DNA of 64,000 nucleotides, taken from contig NZ_LLWP01000012.1 of assembly GCF_001412215.1 (NCBI RefSeq), positions 124,001-188,000 of the forward strand, read 5' to 3'. Made by a program: the position numbers and the translations under genes. The notes under the pieces are model-generated. The model did no database searches, was not told where the DNA came from, and was given only the letters and a program-made list of their open reading frames with translations. Shown here piece by piece: positions 59,601 to 64,000 of this stretch. Every line of letters begins with the position of its first letter. The first letter of the stretch is position 1. This stretch comes from Pedobacter sp. Hv1. GTDB taxonomy: Bacteria > Bacteroidota > Bacteroidia > Sphingobacteriales > Sphingobacteriaceae.

Positions 59601-60131
59601 TTACAAAGAAATATTGTAGGCCAGACGTATGCCTAAAAAAGTGGGGTCATCTTGTGTACCTCTAGGGTCAGTGATCTGATACCGGGCTCCAATTTCAAAG
59701 TTTTTCATGATATAACCCAAACCTAGGCCAATACCTAAGTTAAGTTTGGTTTCGCTAACAGACAACATACTGTTTCTTCCTATTATTCTGTTGATCGAAG
59801 TGCCAGCCTGAGCCTCTAAGGAAACCTTATTGGCAAGATATCTATAGCCCAAATAGATTGGAATTGCGGCATAATGTGCTTCTACACCAGAAGTGAGGCC
59901 TTTAACGGGGAAACGATTGTAGCCCATCTCTAAGGTCGCTTGTTGGTTGCTATCCCCAAAACCATGCATCCATTTGAGTGCGCCACCATATCCAACGTTG
60001 GTTACTTCTAATAATGCCGAAGTGGGTCTGGATAACTGTGCTGAAACTTGTAGATAGTTTTTGCCACTTTGTGCAAATGACCCGAAACTTAAGCTTAATA
60101 ATGCAACAATAAGTAGTAGTTTTCTTCTCAT
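59601..60131 (-). CDS. Small outer membrane beta-barrel protein
   Basis: 176 residues with a signal peptide ending near FGSFAQ. The mature part alternates hydrophobic and Gly/Asn residues in about eight strands (YLQVSAQLSRPTSALLEV, KLNLGIGLGLGYIMKNFEIGARYQI) and ends LRLAYNISL. Typical small porin-like barrel of Bacteroidota; function unknown. It is only loosely similar to the other small barrel at 42130-42642. Confidence 0.82.
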   Translation of the reverse strand: MRRKLLLIVALLSLSFGSFAQSGKNYLQVSAQLSRPTSALLEVTNVGYGGALKWMHGFGDSNQQATLEMGYNRFPVKGLTSGVEAHYAAIPIYLGYRYLANKVSLEAQAGTSINRIIGRNSMLSVSETKLNLGIGLGLGYIMKNFEIGARYQITDPRGTQDDPTFLGIRLAYNISL

Positions 60132-60316
60132 GATCTTAAGGCTTTAATTTTACGCAAGCTGTTGACAAAAAACTAATTACTAAGGTAGAAGTATTAGTTC
60201 ATCTTATCAATAGTGTTTTAACCAGTCCAAAGTTATCAATCAGGTATCTCAATTCAAGTAAGGATGAAATGAGCTTCAATTACACCCTTACTTTTATCTT
60301 TTAACATACTTTGGGG

Positions 60317-61957
60317 TTACTTCCCCAAGAATTTTAATACCAATTCATTTAGCTTTTCGGGTTGTTCAAAAGGCACATAATGACTTGCATTTGGAATGAT
60401 TTGCAGTGTTGCATTTCGAATAGCAGCTTGAATAGATTTGGTATGTGCTTCCTTAATTACATCATTGTTCCCTGCCATAACCAATACGGGATTGTTGATA
60501 TGATTTAATTGTTCAGTCGTAATATTTGGCTGGTTTAACATGAGCCTGATCAACCTTTGATTGGTTCCAGTTGTATTGGCCGAGAGTTGTTGTTTAAATG
60601 TGTTGATCAAATCTTCTTCAACACCATTTGGATTAAGATTGGCGCCAATGGTAATCAGCTTATTTACTAACTCTGGGTGTTCGGCATTAAAGATCAACCC
60701 TGTATTGCCACCATCACTCCAACCCAAAATATTGATCTTGTCGAGTTTCAAATGTTGAGTGAGTTTAAATAGGTCGGCAGCAAATTGCTGATAACTATAT
60801 TCATTTGTGCTTAAATCTGTACTTCTTCCTTGCCCACGTGTATCTATGGCAATTACTCGATAATATTTAGAGAAAAAGGGGATTTGTTGATAGAAGTCGG
60901 CAATACTACCATTGTTGCCATGTAGCAGAATTAAAGGCTCCCCTTTTCCGTAGGTTTCATAATATATTTTGGCATCTTGCAGCTCCATATATTTCCCTTC
61001 TTTGTTTTTGCCATACATTGTTTTTTGAGCTTTTTCCCTGTTTTTATAAACCTCAACAAATGTTTTGGTGTTTGGATCATTTTGGGCTTCCGCCTCTTTT
61101 GCTTCAACAATTTCTTTTTCTCCCGGATCTTTACTATAACTAATGTTGATATTCGAGATAAAACTGCCCTCGTAGGCTTCCCAATTTCCCTGGCTTTGGT
61201 ATCTGAACAATAGGTTTTTAGAAAGTGTTTTTTTTGCCGAAACACCAAATACGAATTCAGTATCTGCTAGTGGTTTATACTCGACTAATTGTAAGGTGAT
61301 GGCAATTTGATCTAAACCATTAAATAACAATTTATAATTGGACAGGTTGATATTTTGCCAGCCAATACTGCTGGTTTTATAAATGATATTTTCCTTTAAC
61401 AACGATTTGTCTGGTCGGTCATTTTTTAGGCTGTAGATATTCAGCTTTAAGGTAATCTGTGCATATTTTGAACTCGGTATGATGTAGAAATTATAAGATT
61501 CCAATCTTGTTTTTTGGTAGATTTCAAAAATATTACCTTGTTCTATGGTCGGCACATTTTTATCGAACATTTTGGAAAAAGTGAGAAACGGACGTGATTT
61601 TTGCCCTATTATTTTTTCTTTCAATTTTTTAGCACTGATTACTACTTCTTGTAGTGCTGTTGCTTTATCATCTAAAATAATGTGGCTATTTCTTTTGAGC
61701 TCATTTGCTGAAACGATTTTGTCGAAATAACCTACGGAACTGAAAACAATTTCTTTGTCTTTTAAACTATCGGGAATTAAAAATTTGTAGGCGCCTTTCT
61801 CATTGGTGATGGTACCAATCTTGGTGTTTTTGATGCCTATGGAGCAATAGGGGATAAAATCATTGTCTTTGTTCTTTACACTTCCTTCAAATGTAGTTTG
61901 GGCCTTGATGCCTGATCCGGCGATCACGAATAGGATCGAATACAAAAATTTACGCAT
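60317..61957 (-). CDS. Secreted CarboxypepD_reg-like domain fused to an alpha/beta hydrolase
   Basis: About 546 residues from ATG 61957 (a TTG lies three codons earlier). Signal peptide (RKFLYSILFVIAGSGIKAQ); CarboxypepD_reg-like beta-sandwich (about 21-100: GSVKNKDNDFIPYCSIGIKN, EVVISAKKLK); a second beta-rich region (about 110-285); a Lys/Glu-rich linker; then a complete alpha/beta-hydrolase domain (about 305-546) with oxyanion HGNNG, nucleophile Ser in LGWSDGGNTG (S414), acid in VMAGNNDVIK and His in NASHYVPFEQP. An extracytoplasmic esterase or peptidase-like enzyme; substrate unknown. The fusion is unusual. Confidence 0.88.
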   Translation of the reverse strand: MRKFLYSILFVIAGSGIKAQTTFEGSVKNKDNDFIPYCSIGIKNTKIGTITNEKGAYKFLIPDSLKDKEIVFSSVGYFDKIVSANELKRNSHIILDDKATALQEVVISAKKLKEKIIGQKSRPFLTFSKMFDKNVPTIEQGNIFEIYQKTRLESYNFYIIPSSKYAQITLKLNIYSLKNDRPDKSLLKENIIYKTSSIGWQNINLSNYKLLFNGLDQIAITLQLVEYKPLADTEFVFGVSAKKTLSKNLLFRYQSQGNWEAYEGSFISNINISYSKDPGEKEIVEAKEAEAQNDPNTKTFVEVYKNREKAQKTMYGKNKEGKYMELQDAKIYYETYGKGEPLILLHGNNGSIADFYQQIPFFSKYYRVIAIDTRGQGRSTDLSTNEYSYQQFAADLFKLTQHLKLDKINILGWSDGGNTGLIFNAEHPELVNKLITIGANLNPNGVEEDLINTFKQQLSANTTGTNQRLIRLMLNQPNITTEQLNHINNPVLVMAGNNDVIKEAHTKSIQAAIRNATLQIIPNASHYVPFEQPEKLNELVLKFLGK

Positions 61958-62117
61958 GTTGTTCAATTATTTATTGGAAAGACGATAGATTTCTTTAATG
62001 GTTGCAAAACGATTGTGCTTTGTGCAAATAATTCTCATTTGTTATTTTGAGCTTTAAACACTTGAAATAGGTGCAACGTTTAAATTTCATTAGTGTCTCT
62101 TGTTAAACGACAATGAG

Positions 62118-62990
62118 ATGAGAAAACTCCTTTACGCCTTGTGCTTGTTACCCTTGAGTAGCTTTGGGCAAAATCCTATCCAAAAAGTAAACAAAATCTT
62201 TGGGGATGATCAAATGAAACCCACGGTTTTATTGTTAGGCGTATTCCATTTTGCAGGTGAGCAGGTAGATGTCAATACTACGCCCAATGAACTTCGGATA
62301 GACATGCTTTCAGCCGAGCGACAACAGCAGGTTAAACGCCTTGTTGATGATTTGGCTAAATTTAAACCTACAAAAATTGTGTTCGAGGCCCAACCTAAGT
62401 ATCAGGCCAAGTACGATTCGCTATATCAGGCCTATCTCAATGGGAAACTGGTGGCAAACCCTACCTTTATGGCAAATGAAACCATTCAGATCGGCTTTCG
62501 TTTGGCAAAACAGCTCGGACTTAAAACATTATATCCAGTAGATGCGCAAGCTTTTCGCTTCCAGTTGAGCCCTAAAGATTCGGTGCTGACCTTTGAAAAA
62601 TACAAGAACCAAACCGATACCTCTTATGCGTATTGGGAGAAACGTTACGATGAAGAGAGTGCCTACGATGATACCTTAGCCTATAAAAGTACCACACAGC
62701 AATACCTTAGGTTTCTAAATTCGCCAGAAATGCGAGCTAGGCCAATTGGCAGGTGGTTAATTACCACCAAACGCGGTACTAACCTAGAGCCAATAGGAGC
62801 TGATGGTTTTATTACCCGTTATTTTAACCGAAATTTACGCATCTATTCAAATATTCAACGTGTAGTTGACCGTAAAGATGAACGAATTTTGGTGATCTAC
62901 GGGGCCACACACATGTACTTTCTTCAAACACTATTTGCTGCAAGCCCTGAATTTAAACTCGAAGATGTAGATAAATATTTAAAGGAATAG
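62118..62990 (+). CDS. DUF5694 family protein (TraB/ChaN-like)
   Basis: About 290 residues from ATG 62118 (a TTG lies six codons earlier). Signal peptide (RKLLYALCLLPLSSFGQ). The mature domain has TVLLLGVFHFAG near the start, FEAQPKYQ, and IYGATHMYFLQTLF at the end, in the GxxHF...E...GxxH pattern shared by TraB, ChaN and DUF5694 proteins, which are thought to be metal-dependent hydrolases or haem-binding. Function in this organism is unknown. Diverges from the hydrolase fusion gene. Confidence 0.75.
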   Translation: MRKLLYALCLLPLSSFGQNPIQKVNKIFGDDQMKPTVLLLGVFHFAGEQVDVNTTPNELRIDMLSAERQQQVKRLVDDLAKFKPTKIVFEAQPKYQAKYDSLYQAYLNGKLVANPTFMANETIQIGFRLAKQLGLKTLYPVDAQAFRFQLSPKDSVLTFEKYKNQTDTSYAYWEKRYDEESAYDDTLAYKSTTQQYLRFLNSPEMRARPIGRWLITTKRGTNLEPIGADGFITRYFNRNLRIYSNIQRVVDRKDERILVIYGATHMYFLQTLFAASPEFKLEDVDKYLKE

Positions 62991-63003
62991 GTATAGAAAT
63001 CTT

Positions 63004-63633
63004 CTATTTCTTCCCTCTGGTAGACAAGTAATAATGCCAAAGCAACATGGTGGCTACCGTTCTGTGCGGTTTCCAAGTTTCGGCAATAGCCAATAGTTCT
63101 TCCCTACTGGTGCTTGTGGGTAATCTTTTCAATTGTTTTAAGGCATTTACAGCAGCTAAATCCCCAATAGGGAAGAGGTCGGTGCGTTGTAGCACAAACA
63201 TCAAATACACATCAATGGTCCAATTGCCAATGCCTTTGAGCTGACTTAATGTTTGCCTAATTTCATCATTAGATAAGGTCTCTAATGCTGCTAGATCGAG
63301 TTCTCCTTTAACAAGGGCCTGTGCCAAGTGTCTGGCGTAAATTGTTTTCTGTTTACTGAAATAACAAGCCCTCAACTCTTCGTCACTTAAAAGCAAAAGG
63401 CCTTCTGGTGTAATATCTTTTAGCTTGTCGCGAAGTTTGTTTAAAGTAGCCAATGCCGAAGCCAAAGAGACCTGTTGCTCTAAAATGATGTGTACCAAGC
63501 TTTCAAAAGTATTGGGTCTAGTCCACAGAGGTGGATAACCATATTTGGTAAATACACTTTTCAGATCCTCATCTTGTAAACCGAGAGAGTCGCAAATTTG
63601 ATGGTAATTGCTTGGTGTAAATTGCTCGAACAT
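63004..63633 (-). CDS. AlkA-like DNA-3-methyladenine glycosylase II
   Basis: About 209 residues from ATG 63633. HhH-GPD fold: VHIILEQQVSLASALATLNKLRDKL near the N-terminus, helix-hairpin-helix LSQLKGIGNWTIDVYLMFVLQRTDLFPIGDLA in outline, with the catalytic Asp in PIGDLA. Excises alkylated purines in base excision repair. The short length and absence of an N-terminal beta domain match AlkA homologues of the small class. Converges with the DUF5694 gene, 13 bases apart. Confidence 0.9.
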   Translation of the reverse strand: MFEQFTPSNYHQICDSLGLQDEDLKSVFTKYGYPPLWTRPNTFESLVHIILEQQVSLASALATLNKLRDKLKDITPEGLLLLSDEELRACYFSKQKTIYARHLAQALVKGELDLAALETLSNDEIRQTLSQLKGIGNWTIDVYLMFVLQRTDLFPIGDLAAVNALKQLKRLPTSTSREELLAIAETWKPHRTVATMLLWHYYLSTRGKK

Positions 63634-63825
63634 GATAGTACTCAATAGTTAAGATTCATCGTAGCTATAAACTAATGAGACATGAATATAAGTTAATTCT
63701 ATTATTCGCCATGCCTTGCTCTTGTATAGTTCTAAAAAAATCTAGTTATTTGTAATCATTCTAAATAAGAAACTTGTCGTTATGAAGTATATCCAATCTA
63801 TTCAACATTATTTAAGGCCACAATC

Positions 63826-64000
63826 ATGAAACTAAGCCATGTACTCTTTAGGGTAAACGATTTGCACAAAGCAGTAGCGCAATTGATTGCAGCAGGTTTT
63901 ACGGTTGAATATGGAACTGCCCCAAAAAAGGCATACAATGCTTTTATTTGGTTTGAAGAAGGCATTTTTATAGAAATATACAAAGGTGTAGAATTACCTA
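63826..64000 (+). CDS. VOC (glyoxalase-like) family protein, 3' end outside window
   Basis: The first 58 residues start MKLSHVLFRVNDLHKAVAQLIAAGF and continue to EEGIFIEIYKGVELP, the beta-alpha-beta-beta-beta start of a VOC-fold domain with a metal His in LSHVLFRV. No stop is reached before base 64000. Ring-cleavage dioxygenases, glyoxalases and resistance proteins share this fold; too little is visible to decide. Confidence 0.8.
   Translation, partial: MKLSHVLFRVNDLHKAVAQLIAAGFTVEYGTAPKKAYNAFIWFEEGIFIEIYKGVELP

Noticed and set aside
1..64000. CRISPR array, toxin-antitoxin, restriction or other defence system
   Set aside because: No regularly spaced repeats, Cas-type genes, restriction or methylase genes or small paired toxin-antitoxin genes were recognised on either strand.

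Overview
The window looks like a chromosomal segment of a Sphingobacteriaceae-type bacterium (Bacteroidota; Pedobacter or a close relative). The evidence is an adjacent SusC/SusD outer-membrane pair, several TonB-receptor-like and CarboxypepD_reg-like envelope proteins, a DUF3347 copper protein, receiver/kinase/CheR/CheB genes, Bacteroidota-type -7 boxes (TAnnTTTG) in front of many genes, weak Shine-Dalgarno sequences, and AT-rich DNA with high coding density. No phage, insertion sequence, CRISPR array or classical defence island was seen. The genus is an inference.

Layout. 1-4031 (minus): a zinc carboxypeptidase open at the left edge, a second M14 homologue whose metal ligands are lost or swapped, and a degenerate FAD-oxidoreductase-like secreted protein. 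4145-6553 (plus): aldehyde dehydrogenase, YfiT/DinB enzyme and a small secreted protein. 6543-9507 (minus): a copper module, DUF3347 protein plus a multicopper oxidase fused to a C-terminal barrel-like domain. 9687-13727 (minus): LigB-type dioxygenase, acetyltransferase, PEP carboxylase. 13961-18557 (minus): a TetR-TolC-HlyD-MFS tripartite drug exporter whose promoter carries a perfect 26-bp palindrome. 18687-22061 (plus): GH9 plus CE4-like enzyme, a small membrane protein and DUF2911. 22092-28660: ECF sigma/anti-sigma pair, SMR exporter, Crp-like regulator, small membrane protein, thioesterase, DinB protein, histidine kinase and gltX. 28723-29565: zinc metallopeptidase.

29738-36625 (plus) is the most striking block: receiver-kinase, a CHASE3-HAMP-GAF-kinase with three receivers, single receiver, CheR, CheB, single receiver. 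It is compact (three junctions touch or overlap) and holds no MCP, CheA or CheW. 36729-42642 holds envelope proteins (TonB-receptor-like barrel, M49-like lipoprotein, amidase lipoprotein, small barrel). 42827-45814: glnS, a stand-alone B12-binding protein and enoyl-CoA hydratase. 46061-49814: NtrC-type sigma-54 regulator, AI-2E-family permease, and a YtxH/holin-like/unknown envelope trio. 50249-54858: SusC/SusD pair without catabolic enzymes. 55032-58674: DoxX, LD-carboxypeptidase, metG and a tRNA-Arg(CCT). 58875-64000: orphan secreted protein, small barrel, a secreted CarboxypepD_reg/alpha-beta-hydrolase fusion, DUF5694 protein, AlkA-like glycosylase and a VOC-fold gene cut by the right edge.

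The best candidates for undescribed biology are the CheR/CheB/multi-receiver kinase module, the neighbouring pseudoenzyme-like genes at the left edge, the multicopper-oxidase/barrel fusion with its intergenic hairpin, and the GH9-CE4 and hydrolase fusions. All functional assignments rest on motif recognition by eye; no database search was run.
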